Below are positions 1 to 7,317 of a stretch of DNA of 32,782 nt, piece after piece (the stretch's first letter is position 1; every line of letters begins with the position of its first letter). Source of the stretch: Microcaldota archaeon (GTDB lineage: Archaea; Micrarchaeota; Micrarchaeia; Micrarchaeales; CABMGC01); the NCBI GenBank assembly GCA_021797995.1, contig JAJZYR010000010.1, positions 1 to 32,782 on the forward strand. The letters are read 5' to 3'. The notes under the pieces were generated by a model. The model made no database searches. It was given only the letters and a program-made list of their open reading frames with translations, and was not told the origin of the DNA. The translations under genes and the position numbers were made by a program.

Positions 1-2
1 GC

Positions 3-197
3 GGCCTCCGGATCGACAGGGATATAAATGCTGCGAGGAATATACTGCACAAGAGTACCGCAGGGCATGCGGGAATTGAAGCTCGTGGAGATCCTGCCTC
101 TTTGCACCCGGAAACGGATGCGAAAGCAGGACCGTCGAAGCGAGAACATACCTTTGGATCGGGAAGTCTTGGTCCGATGGGAAGCCCCGGGCTTTAG
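3..197 (+). CDS. tnpB: TnpB (IS200/IS605 family) C-terminal end, cut by window edge
   Basis: The real frame is frame 3, not the 83-aa ORF listed at 28..279. It reads through the window edge with IDRDINAARNIL followed by TAGHAGIEARGD and stops at the TAG in 195-197. The D-R-D-x-N-A-A-x-N-I-L stretch is the conserved RuvC-III segment near the C-terminus of TnpB, the RNA-guided endonuclease of IS200/IS605 elements, and it carries the last catalytic Asp. The stop codon lies inside the right-end hairpin, as is usual for TnpB, where the 3' end of the gene also encodes the omegaRNA scaffold. Only about 64 codons are visible, so whether the gene is intact upstream cannot be judged. Confidence 0.85.
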   Translation, partial: GLRIDRDINAARNILHKSTAGHAGIEARGDPASLHPETDAKAGPSKREHTFGSGSLGPMGSPGL

Positions 198-216
198 CCC
201 GGGGAGGATGTCACAT
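185..216 (+). mobile_element. IS605-type right end with perfect hairpin
   Basis: CCCCGGGC-TTTA-GCCCGGGG forms a perfect 8-bp stem with a 4-nt loop at 185-204, followed by AGGATGTCACAT. It sits at the 3' end of the tnpB frame, where the right-end hairpin and omegaRNA terminus belong. The 28 nt from 189 to 216 recur exactly, inverted, at 13035-13062. Identity stops after CACAT at both places, which suggests the element boundary lies there. The nucleotides from 217 onward would be the guide region if an omegaRNA is made. Confidence 0.75.
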
Positions 217-306
217 ACCTGGCCACGCATGTATGCACCAATCAATACATATGCATGCCCGAATTCACCAACAGTCTGAGCCGCGGGCTTCCTTCAAGGT
301 AAATCT

Positions 307-1143
307 ATGATAGAGGTCAGGGATCTTACCAAAAGATACGGCGATGGTACCGTCGCCATTGCCAGACTTTCCCTCAGGCTTGACAGGAGGATCACGACGG
401 TGCTTGGAAGAAACGGGGCCGGAAAGACGACGCTTATCAGGATACTGTCCACGCAGCTTCTTCCGTCATCGGGGACTGCGAGGATAGGCGAGCTCGACGT
501 GGTCAAGGATGTGAATCTCGTGCGGGACATGATCTCAAGCATACCGCAGGATGCCAAGGTGCTGGGGATCGCAAGTCCGATGGACCACGTGATGATGTAT
601 CTGAATGCCAGGGGGCTGCCTCCTGCGGAAATAGACGGGCTTGCCGAGAAGGCACTGAGGGAGCTTGGTCTGTGGCACGTCAGGGATAAGCCGGCCGCAG
701 ACCTCTCCGGAGGGATGCGCAGAAAGATCTTCGTTGCGATGGCCATCGCGTCAAAGGCAGAGGTAATCTTCCTTGACGAACCCACCACAGGACTTGATCC
801 AATCTCAAGAATCGAGGTCTGGTCTGCAATAAAGAAGCTGAGGAGCAGCAGCATTATAATAACGACGCACTACATGGAAGAGGCAAAGGAGCTCTCTGAC
901 GAAGTGGTCCTTCTGGCCGGCGGAAGGAAGGTTGTACAGGGATCGGTTGATACTCTGCTGGGCAGGTTCGGCGGGAGGCTGAGGGTGGAAGGCCCAAGGG
1001 GCAGGTATAGGGTCGGCGCAACACACATCTCGTACCTGCAGCCAAGCGAGGCCAGGGCGCTTATAGGGAAGGGATACTCAGTGAAGGAGATAAGCCTTGA
1101 GGACCTGTTCATCATACACGGGGGCGGTGCGATTGAATCTTAG
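307..1143 (+). CDS. ABC transporter ATP-binding protein (ABC-2/drug exporter type)
   Basis: A 278-aa nucleotide-binding subunit that would power an exporter at the cytoplasmic membrane. It has a Walker A (GRNGAGKTT, about residue 34), a Q-loop (SSIPQDAK), the ABC signature LSGGMRRK, Walker B VIFLDEPTTGLD and a switch His in TTHYMEEA. The short C-terminal extension is typical of the DRA/CcmA-like group that pairs with ABC-2 permeases. The ATG at 307 gives the usual family N-terminus (MIEVRDLTKRYG). Its 3' end overlaps the next gene, a predicted permease, so the two probably form a translationally coupled exporter operon. The substrate cannot be read from the sequence. Confidence 0.93.
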   Translation: MIEVRDLTKRYGDGTVAIARLSLRLDRRITTVLGRNGAGKTTLIRILSTQLLPSSGTARIGELDVVKDVNLVRDMISSIPQDAKVLGIASPMDHVMMYLNARGLPPAEIDGLAEKALRELGLWHVRDKPAADLSGGMRRKIFVAMAIASKAEVIFLDEPTTGLDPISRIEVWSAIKKLRSSSIIITTHYMEEAKELSDEVVLLAGGRKVVQGSVDTLLGRFGGRLRVEGPRGRYRVGATHISYLQPSEARALIGKGYSVKEISLEDLFIIHGGGAIES

Positions 1144-1855
1144 ATTCGTATGGGCGTTTGCGAAGTTCAATGGAATCTCCTGGATAAGGAGAAGCCCGGC
1201 AAATATACTTTCGCCTGTCGTTACATCCTTGTGCCTGCTTTTCATCATATATTTCTTATCCGGTGGTAGGCTGGTGGACTATGCAGTAGTTGGGGGAGTA
1301 ATAGCAATAATGGCGTCGACCTCCATGATGAACACAGGGCAGACGGCCATGATGAGGCTTGAATACAGGATACATGACCTTATAGTTGCAACCAAGGCAA
1401 CGGCGCTGGAGTACGTAGTTGCACTTTCCACGTCCGACCTTGTCTTCTCCGTTCCCGGCATTGCCATCTTCACGCTCCTCAGTCTGATATTCGGCCTTTT
1501 CACGCTTCAGAGATTTGCAGCCACGGTGGCGGTGCTGCTGCTTCTCGCGCTTGGTACAACCTCCATAGCATTCTCTTTCGGATCAAGAATCAGGCGCACC
1601 ATAGGGATGTGGGCGATATCAGGGATACTCTCTGCGCTCCTTACGCTCCTTTCTCCGACCTTTTATCCCTACACGGCGCTTCCGCAGCCGATCCTCTATG
1701 TACTTGCACTCTCGCCAGTTACCCCGGCAGCTGTCGTGCTCCAGGGCGTATATGGGCTTGCTCCAATGAACTACCCGATGGTCCTTCTGCTGGTTGCAGA
1801 GGTCGCTGCCTATACGATGATTGCAATGCGCTTTGCAAGGTGGGCTGAACACTAG
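1127..1855 (+). CDS. ABC-2 type permease
   Basis: About 242 aa with some six hydrophobic segments (for example VVTSLCLLFIIYFLSG and FAATVAVLLLLALG), the layout of an ABC-2 family membrane subunit. The ORF track begins at TTG 1097. The GTG at 1127 gives a better N-terminus (MRLNLRFVWAFAKF) and a 17-nt overlap with the ATPase gene, consistent with coupling. It is the membrane half of the exporter encoded with the preceding ATPase. The transported substrate is unknown. A TTG at 1133 is an alternative start. Confidence 0.85.
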   Translation: MRLNLRFVWAFAKFNGISWIRRSPANILSPVVTSLCLLFIIYFLSGGRLVDYAVVGGVIAIMASTSMMNTGQTAMMRLEYRIHDLIVATKATALEYVVALSTSDLVFSVPGIAIFTLLSLIFGLFTLQRFAATVAVLLLLALGTTSIAFSFGSRIRRTIGMWAISGILSALLTLLSPTFYPYTALPQPILYVLALSPVTPAAVVLQGVYGLAPMNYPMVLLLVAEVAAYTMIAMRFARWAEH

Positions 1856-1897
1856 CGCGCGGACCGTGGGCAGCAAACGGCAGGGGCTTTTCTGCAC

Positions 1898-1933
1898 TGC
1901 CAGGCAAGCCCGTATTGGCATTTTCCCCTGGCA
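1898..1933 (+). terminator. Inverted repeat after the ABC operon
   Basis: TGCCAGG at 1898-1904 is matched by CCTGGCA at 1927-1933, and a nested GGGCTT/AAGCCC pair overlaps it. It lies in the 143-nt gap between the permease and the sulfatase-like gene. It could end the ABC transcript or be a processing site. There is no clear T-run directly after it, so the terminator call is weak. Confidence 0.3.
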
Positions 1934-1968
1934 GCCATGCAGTCCGAGACACGAAGCGTGTGTTATTG

Positions 1969-1976
1969 TTTTTATA
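1969..1976 (+). promoter_or_regulatory. TATA box for sulfatase-like gene
   Basis: TTTTTATA lies about 26 nt upstream of the ATG at 1999. This is archaeal TATA spacing for a leaderless transcript and supports ATG 1999 over the TTG at 1915 used by the ORF track. Confidence 0.6.
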
Positions 1977-1998
1977 CAGTTACGCAGAAACAGTTATC

Positions 1999-3450
1999 AT
2001 GCCGGCAGGCCCACCTAACATAATCTTTGTGATGCTTGACACCGCAAGGGCGGACTACTTCGGGAGTTATGGGGGGAGGCTGCGCCTTGATAATATAGAT
2101 GGCATCTGGAAGAACGGTGTTGTGTACGAGAATGCCATTTCCCCCGGCACTTATACGCTGCCTTCGCATGTCTCGCTCTTTTTGGGCAAGCAGGTTTCCC
2201 GGATCCCGGGGCTGATGGAGGACAAGATGAAGCATTATGATCGCAACACGGACCCGTTTCTTTTAAGGTCACGGGTGATAAAGCCCGGAAGCATGACGCT
2301 TGCGAAAAGGCTTTCTTACCTTGGGTATGGCACGGCCATCTTTTCCAACAACCCGCTGGTCAGCGAGTATACAGGCATTGCCGAAGGCTTCTCATACCGC
2401 TCTTATACCGATAGCATCGCGATTGCATCGGCGAACAAGATGAATAGGATTGTGATAAGGGGCCCGCTCAGCCTTGTAGGAAACGGGGCTCTCAGGAAAG
2501 GGCTTGTGAACCTTGCCTATCTGGTCACAAGGGCAATGCCTGCGGGCACTCTCGACGCAGTCTATCTCGGCCTGAGGGAAAGGCTCAATAGGATATATGC
2601 AGATGAGGCCAGATACAATGACATAGACCAGGGGGCGCGGGATACAAACAGGAGGGTGGAGGCATACTGCAACGATGCAAGCGGCAGGCGCAACTTCATG
2701 TTCATAAATTACATGGAGGCGCACGAAGGATATCCGACAAGCGCAGTCACTGATACGCGCGTAGAGCAGGACAAATGGCTTTACATGAGCGGCATTGCTG
2801 ACGCTTCCGGGGTGCTGGACATCATAAAGGAGGCACGCGACAGGAGGCTGCTGTACCTTGACAGGCAGATTGGCAGGCTTATGTCTATCCTGAAATCCTG
2901 CGGTATGCTTGACAATGCAGTGCTGATCTTCGGAGGAGACCACGGGCAGGGCTTCATGGAACACGGGCAGATGTACCATGGCGTGTTGCCGTACAATGAG
3001 ATAGTGCACGTGCCCCTCGTCTGCACAAGATTCGTAAATGGCCATCAGGTCAGGGCTGGGGAGCGCGTGGCCAGGCCGGTAAGCCTTACCGCACTACACG
3101 ACGCTGTCCTTGACATAGGCTATGGAGCGTATGATGCCATAGACGGAAATCTTAAGGGAGACAGGTTTGTCTTCTCCGAGCATACAGGGATAACGGAGGT
3201 ATGGGATACGCACCTTCTGAGACTTATAAGGGGCAGATCCAGATATGCGGATGCAATATACAGGGCGAAGCTGAGGCATAATGCCTTTGCGACCGCCGTA
3301 TACTGCGGACGCTATAAGCTCATACATTACAAGGACAGGAAGAAAACAGATGAGCTCTACAATATACACGAGGACGAAAGGGAACTTGAAAATCTTATCT
3401 TCAAGGAGAGGGATGTAGCCCGCAGGCTTCTTGGCTCGATATCCGGGTAG
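1999..3450 (+). CDS. Sulfatase/alkaline phosphatase superfamily hydrolase or transferase
   Basis: A 483-aa protein. Its N-terminus NIIFVMLDTARADYFGSYGG carries the metal-binding Asp (about D14). ISPGTYTLPSHVSLFLGK is the nucleophile loop and GGDHGQGFMEHG (about residues 311-322) is the second metal site. In true sulfatases the nucleophile is a Cys or Ser converted to formylglycine in C/S-x-P-x-R. Here the equivalent position is Thr53 in TLPSH, so formylglycine chemistry is unlikely. A phosphotransferase or phosphodiesterase role, such as head-group or glycan modification, is equally possible. No signal peptide is seen. The ATG at 1999 is chosen because a TATA box lies about 26 nt upstream. 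It stands alone between the exporter and rpoK. Confidence 0.85.
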   Translation: MPAGPPNIIFVMLDTARADYFGSYGGRLRLDNIDGIWKNGVVYENAISPGTYTLPSHVSLFLGKQVSRIPGLMEDKMKHYDRNTDPFLLRSRVIKPGSMTLAKRLSYLGYGTAIFSNNPLVSEYTGIAEGFSYRSYTDSIAIASANKMNRIVIRGPLSLVGNGALRKGLVNLAYLVTRAMPAGTLDAVYLGLRERLNRIYADEARYNDIDQGARDTNRRVEAYCNDASGRRNFMFINYMEAHEGYPTSAVTDTRVEQDKWLYMSGIADASGVLDIIKEARDRRLLYLDRQIGRLMSILKSCGMLDNAVLIFGGDHGQGFMEHGQMYHGVLPYNEIVHVPLVCTRFVNGHQVRAGERVARPVSLTALHDAVLDIGYGAYDAIDGNLKGDRFVFSEHTGITEVWDTHLLRLIRGRSRYADAIYRAKLRHNAFATAVYCGRYKLIHYKDRKKTDELYNIHEDERELENLIFKERDVARRLLGSISG

Positions 3451-3552
3451 TGCTGGTCAATGGCTTCGGCACGGGCTGAAACGCTGCTGGCATGGCGATG
3501 GAAAAGCAGGCCGGTATGCAGTGAAGCATAGCAAGCGTTTGGGGCACAGGAA

Positions 3553-3594
3553 CCTTTAAAATGTTATGCGTACACAATAGTACTGTTTGTACGC
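3553..3594 (+). promoter_or_regulatory. Candidate rpoK promoter with operator-like inverted repeat
   Basis: CTTTAAAAT (3553-3561) resembles a TATA box. Directly downstream, GCGTACA (3568-3574) pairs with TGTACGC (3588-3594), a perfect 7-bp inverted repeat around a 13-nt centre containing AGTACT. The repeat spans the expected transcription start near 3580, as a repressor operator would. A second AT-rich stretch (CATATATC, about 3610-3617) lies too close to the ATG to be its promoter. Confidence 0.4.
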
Positions 3595-3627
3595 CCTTAC
3601 GGCTAGGGGCATATATCTCGTGTTTTT

Positions 3628-3795
3628 ATGGAGTATACAAGATTTGAGAAGGCGAGGATTATAGGAGCAAGGGCCTTGCAGCTGGCATACGGTGCGCCGC
3701 CGCTGATAAAGGTACCGCAGGGGATGTCTGACCCTCTCGCTCTGGCCGAGGCGGAATTCGCCGAAGATGCAATCCCGATAGTCGTAATAAGGTAG
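3628..3795 (+). CDS. rpoK: DNA-directed RNA polymerase subunit Rpo6 (RpoK/omega homologue)
   Basis: A 55-aa protein too short for the ORF track. It reads MEYTRFEKARIIGARALQLA, then YGAPPLIKVP, and ends EDAIPIVVIR. This is the conserved core of archaeal subunit K: the TRFEKARIIGARALQL helix, the GAPP(L/I) turn, and a C-terminal acidic helix ending IPI-V-VIR. The subunit corresponds to bacterial omega and eukaryotic RPB6 and stabilises the largest-subunit assembly of RNA polymerase. Length is normal for the archaeal family. It lies 18 nt upstream of the geranylgeranyl reductase gene, so the two are probably co-transcribed. Confidence 0.93.
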   Translation: MEYTRFEKARIIGARALQLAYGAPPLIKVPQGMSDPLALAEAEFAEDAIPIVVIR

Positions 3796-3813
3796 GCAAA
3801 GCTAGGTTTTATC

Positions 3814-5247
3814 TTGGAAGATCCAGATATAATTGTTGCAGGGGCAGGCATGGCTGGTTCGCTTGCTGCCGCCGCCGCAGCGAGAGGTGGGGCAGCGGTG
3901 CTGCTTCTTGATAGGAACGATAATACAGTAGTCGGAAAGAAGACTAACTGGGGCTGGGTCTGCGGCGACGCGGTTGCAAAGAGCCACACAGACTTCATCG
4001 AGAAGGAGCTTGGGATTAAACTTGGCGAGCCGGTGCTCGACGTCAAGGTTGACGGGGTGCAGGTCCTGAGCCCTGACATGCAGAACAAGTTCCCGTTCGA
4101 GGGCGAGGGATACAGCCTGAACAGGCCAAAAGCAGCACAGTACTTTGCTGGGCTTGCGGTAAAGAACGGAGCAGAATACAGGCCGCATTACGAGGTTGGC
4201 GGGCCTCTTCTTGAGGGAAACCGTGTCGTCGGGATATACGGGAGGGACGAGAAAGGAGGGCAGGTTGAGATAAAGGCCAAGATAGTCATCGATACGCTCG
4301 GAATTGCGAGCACCTTGAGAAGGAAGCTGCCGCCAAATGATTATATAGAGAGCACGGTCAGCACTGACGATATCGAGTCTACGGGGAGATACATCGCTGG
4401 TTTCGAGCAGGACGGCGAGGACCCTAACTACTATGACCCAAAGAACGCGCTTATACACTTGAACCAGGTGCTTGCCCCAGGAGGCTACGGATGGGTCTTC
4501 CCGAAGAGCGGGAAAAGGGTAAACATAGGCCTGGGAGTGGAGAAGAAGAGCCTGGAGGTAAGGAATTCGAAGCTCGGGAAGAAGGATACGCTCCACTCGC
4601 TGATCGACGATTATGTAAAGTGGAATCATGTCATAAAGGGCATAAGGATCGATACGGAGGACGGGAACGGAAAGGGCTACTGGTCCGTTACTGTGAGGAG
4701 GCAGTTCGATAGCCTGGTCTATCCAGGATACATGGGGGCCGGGGACAGCATGGCGATGCCAAATCCGATAAGCGCCGGCGGGATAGGCCCGGCGATGGTT
4801 GCCGGAGTGCTCGCCGGGGAGGTCGCGGCTGAGGCAATTGCCGCAAATGACGCAAGCATGGAGTTCCTTTGGAAATACAATGTAAGGTACAACGACCTTT
4901 ACGGTAACAAGACTGCAGCGCTTGAGGCATTCAGGATATACCTCCAGTCGTTAAACAATGACCTGATAAACTACGGGATGAGCCACTTCCTCACGAAACA
5001 GGAGGCCGAGGAAATAAGCTATGGGAGGATTCCGAAGATAACGATTGCAGGGACATTCAACAAGGTGCTCAGCGGCATCTCGAACATAAACGCCTTCAGG
5101 AATCTCATCTTTACAGTCAACAAGATGAAAAGGATGAACGAGCTCTACGGAAAGTATCCGGGGATGAGCGGTTTTCTTGACTGGAAGAAGGCCGTCAATG
5201 CGGAGATGCGGGAGGTAAAAGAGAGATTTCCCCCTAATCCTATCTGA
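3814..5247 (+). CDS. Geranylgeranyl reductase family protein (archaeal lipid saturation)
   Basis: A 477-aa FAD-dependent oxidoreductase. The N-terminal dinucleotide-binding motif is GAGMAG (residues 10-15). It is followed by NWGWVCGDAV, the substrate-cavity PGGYGWVFPK, and the second FAD motif GAGDSMAMPNPISAGGIGPA. These are the hallmarks of archaeal digeranylgeranylglycerophospholipid reductase, which saturates the isoprenoid chains of membrane lipids at the membrane surface. The start is TTG 3814, since no other start places the FAD motif correctly. It follows rpoK by 18 nt. The next gene is convergent, with a 3-nt gap between the stops. Confidence 0.92.
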   Translation: MEDPDIIVAGAGMAGSLAAAAAARGGAAVLLLDRNDNTVVGKKTNWGWVCGDAVAKSHTDFIEKELGIKLGEPVLDVKVDGVQVLSPDMQNKFPFEGEGYSLNRPKAAQYFAGLAVKNGAEYRPHYEVGGPLLEGNRVVGIYGRDEKGGQVEIKAKIVIDTLGIASTLRRKLPPNDYIESTVSTDDIESTGRYIAGFEQDGEDPNYYDPKNALIHLNQVLAPGGYGWVFPKSGKRVNIGLGVEKKSLEVRNSKLGKKDTLHSLIDDYVKWNHVIKGIRIDTEDGNGKGYWSVTVRRQFDSLVYPGYMGAGDSMAMPNPISAGGIGPAMVAGVLAGEVAAEAIAANDASMEFLWKYNVRYNDLYGNKTAALEAFRIYLQSLNNDLINYGMSHFLTKQEAEEISYGRIPKITIAGTFNKVLSGISNINAFRNLIFTVNKMKRMNELYGKYPGMSGFLDWKKAVNAEMREVKERFPPNPI

Positions 5248-5250
5248 CAG

Positions 5251-5982
5251 CTATTCATGACGCGTGGCGGCAAGCGCCACTTCATTGCCGTCCAGGTCGT
5301 ACATCCTCGCGCTTTCTTCGTCGAATATTCCGTTCCTGAAGAGCGGCAGCGATGAACCGGTGCCCGAGCTTGCGCTTACTCCGGTTATCAACGGGCTGAA
5401 CGCGGGCATGACGATGAGCTTTATCTTTTTATTGCAGGTACTGTACCGCCTCCGCGCCTGGGGGCCTATCCCTGCAACCAGCCACCCTTTTTCTATCCTG
5501 CCGGCGACGCTGATGGCTGTATGGGAGTGGGCTGATATTATATAGTCCATTCCCATGGCCTGGTCTGACGGCATAGCGTTGCCGTGTATGAAGGCAATCC
5601 GCTTCAGGAGCAGCTCCGCTACAGGAGGCCGATTCATGCCGATCCTCCCGAGGATCTCCGCAAGATGCGCATCGTGGTTACCCCTTACTACCGTAATCTT
5701 TATCCCTCTGAGCAGGTGGAAGAACGCTGCTATTGCCTCCAGCTCTTCCCTTGGAGGGTATCCTATGCTCTCCTTCACATCTCCCAGCATTATGATTTCA
5801 TGCGCCCCGCTCTTCCTGTAGAGCGCGAGGAGCTGCTCCGCCATCCTCTGCGAGGCATTCGGAAAGTGGATTCCTGCCTTTGCAAGCTTGAACTCCTTCC
5901 CTATATGCATATCGCCGATGACGAGGAGGTGCCATCTGCGCACGGCCAGCGCCGGGCTACCTTTGACAAAAGATGCCAGCAT
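5251..5982 (-). CDS. Metallophosphoesterase, archaeal SbcD/Mre11-related
   Basis: A 243-aa calcineurin-like phosphoesterase. Its metal-binding motifs appear in order: GDMHIG (about 23), GDVKE (about 79), GNHDAH (about 112), HGN (about 147) and SAHSHT (about 164). Length and motif layout match the small archaeal SbcD-related phosphoesterases, not full Mre11. The substrate is not known for this group and could be nucleic acid or a small phosphoester. A TATA-like element sits about 26 nt upstream of the ATG, consistent with leaderless initiation. The gene is convergent with the reductase and divergent from the site-2 protease. Confidence 0.88.
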   Translation of the reverse strand: MLASFVKGSPALAVRRWHLLVIGDMHIGKEFKLAKAGIHFPNASQRMAEQLLALYRKSGAHEIIMLGDVKESIGYPPREELEAIAAFFHLLRGIKITVVRGNHDAHLAEILGRIGMNRPPVAELLLKRIAFIHGNAMPSDQAMGMDYIISAHSHTAISVAGRIEKGWLVAGIGPQARRRYSTCNKKIKLIVMPAFSPLITGVSASSGTGSSLPLFRNGIFDEESARMYDLDGNEVALAATRHE

Positions 5983-6002
5983 GATACAGAAGGGGCGGCA
6001 TA

Positions 6003-6012
6003 TGCTTATAAT
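6003..6012. promoter_or_regulatory. Shared bidirectional TATA element
   Basis: GCTTATAATG lies about 26 nt from the phosphoesterase ATG (5982, minus) and about 30-40 nt from the protease starts (TTG 6037 or ATG 6046, plus). Only 63 nt separate the two ATG codons, so one AT-rich element may serve both directions. Confidence 0.45.
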
Positions 6013-6045
6013 GGTTTATGGGCATAGAGACTTGGATTGAACGCA

Positions 6046-7134
6046 ATGGCAACGACAGCTTCTCCAGGATCGGTGCGCATAGGCAGCATTTATGGAATAA
6101 GCATCGAGCTGAACTGGATATTCATCTTGATGATCCTTGTCTTCGTAGCCATCGATCCGTACCTTGGACTGCTCTGGGTGCTCCTCTTTGCCTGCGTCCT
6201 GATACACGAACTTGCGCATTCTGTCACTGCCCTGAGGAACAAGATAAGCGTCAGCAGGATTGTCCTGCTTCCATTCGGCGGCGCGTCGGTCATGGATACC
6301 TCGAAGGCAGACCCGCGGACGGAGTTCAATATCGCCATCGTCGGTCCGCTGATGAGCTTTTTCCTTGGAGGGGTCTTTGGAATCATTACATTGGTGCTTC
6401 CGGCAGGTTTTGTGGAGCAGTTGGTCCAGCTCCTGTTCGTGTTGAACATGCTTCTTGGAGTATTCAACATAATACCTGCCTTCCCCATGGACGGTGGCAG
6501 GATCTTCAGGAGCTACCTTGAGAGAAAGCGCAGCCTCTACGATGCCACGGCCATTACTGCAAGAGTCACAAAGGTGGTCCTTGTGCTTATCATGATTGCC
6601 ACTGTTGGGTTCATACTCTCCGTGCCGCAGGATCCGCTGTCGTACAAGCTCTTTGTCTTTATCTTTGACCTGATAATCGTGGTCTTCATATACGGAGGCA
6701 TGAAGGCTGAGGAGAGCAGCGTGATGATAAGGAAGGAAACGGAGGGAGTGAGGATCGCTGAAGTTGCCAGTAGGCACTATGCACTCATTGATTTCGATGC
6801 GGCGCCGTCGGAGCTCTACAGCCTTGTAAAGTCTACCGGCAAGCATGTGATACTGACAAGGAACGGCAGGGACTATGCAGTCGTGAATTTCGGGAATGGG
6901 ATAAAGGCATCCAGGGCTTCCAGGGTAGGCGACATCTCGATACAGATTCCAAGGATAAAGGCATCGGCTGGGATTGCGGAGGGGCTAGATGCTGTCTCTA
7001 ACAGCCCGGTCGGTGTTGCAGCAGTCGAGAAGAATGGCAGGCTTGCAGGAATAATAACCCTAGCGCAGGTGCAGTCATTCATCTCCCTCTACTTAATGAA
7101 AAAGGGGGTGGGGAAGGCGGCAGTGCAACAGTGA
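6046..7134 (+). CDS. Site-2 protease family (M50) zinc metalloprotease with CBS-like C-terminus
   Basis: About 362 aa. An N-terminal membrane core contains HELAH (about residues 54-58), the zinc and catalytic motif of intramembrane S2P proteases. PAFPMDGGR (about 146) supplies the third zinc ligand. The HELAH, NIIPAFPMDGG and hydrophobic-helix order matches the SpoIVFB-like group. The soluble C-terminal ~140 residues resemble a CBS-domain pair (VGVAAVEKNGRLAGIITLAQVQ), often found in this group as a ligand or ATP sensor. ATG 6046 is preferred to the TTG at 6037 in the track, but the latter is possible. It probably cleaves membrane-bound substrates for regulation. The target is unknown. Confidence 0.9.
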   Translation: MATTASPGSVRIGSIYGISIELNWIFILMILVFVAIDPYLGLLWVLLFACVLIHELAHSVTALRNKISVSRIVLLPFGGASVMDTSKADPRTEFNIAIVGPLMSFFLGGVFGIITLVLPAGFVEQLVQLLFVLNMLLGVFNIIPAFPMDGGRIFRSYLERKRSLYDATAITARVTKVVLVLIMIATVGFILSVPQDPLSYKLFVFIFDLIIVVFIYGGMKAEESSVMIRKETEGVRIAEVASRHYALIDFDAAPSELYSLVKSTGKHVILTRNGRDYAVVNFGNGIKASRASRVGDISIQIPRIKASAGIAEGLDAVSNSPVGVAAVEKNGRLAGIITLAQVQSFISLYLMKKGVGKAAVQQ

Positions 7135-7264
7135 CTTCCTCCAGCCGCTGAAGTGCATGGGATTTCCCGCTTATATTATTAGGCTAGCCGGGGCCTCACC
7201 GAGAACCCGCGGACCATGGGAATGGGCGTGCTCTAGCCTTGCAGCCCGCAACGTCAACGAAAGG

Positions 7265-7273
7265 GTTTTATAC
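7265..7273 (+). promoter_or_regulatory. TATA box for smc operon
   Basis: GTTTTATAC lies about 47 nt upstream of the SMC start, so the transcript would carry a leader of about 20-25 nt. The rest of the gap 7135-7264 holds only a loose AGGCTAG/CTAGCCT inverted repeat. Confidence 0.4.
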
Positions 7274-7317
7274 ATTGATGGTGCGTTTGTATGTGCAGTT
7301 TCGACCGGTTGATGTGA

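Noticed and set aside
28-279. 83-aa ORF listed at the left edge
   Set aside because: It is an out-of-frame reading over the TnpB C-terminus and right-end hairpin; frame 3 carries the real TnpB motif.
2392-3045. 217-aa minus-strand ORF
   Set aside because: Antisense to the sulfatase-like gene, no recognisable domain.
6016-6846. 276-aa minus-strand ORF
   Set aside because: Antisense shadow of the site-2 protease; no family motifs, low-complexity charged sequence.
7135-7264. Possible small RNA between the protease and smc
   Set aside because: Only a loose AGGCTAG/CTAGCCT pairing; no compact fold or box motifs.
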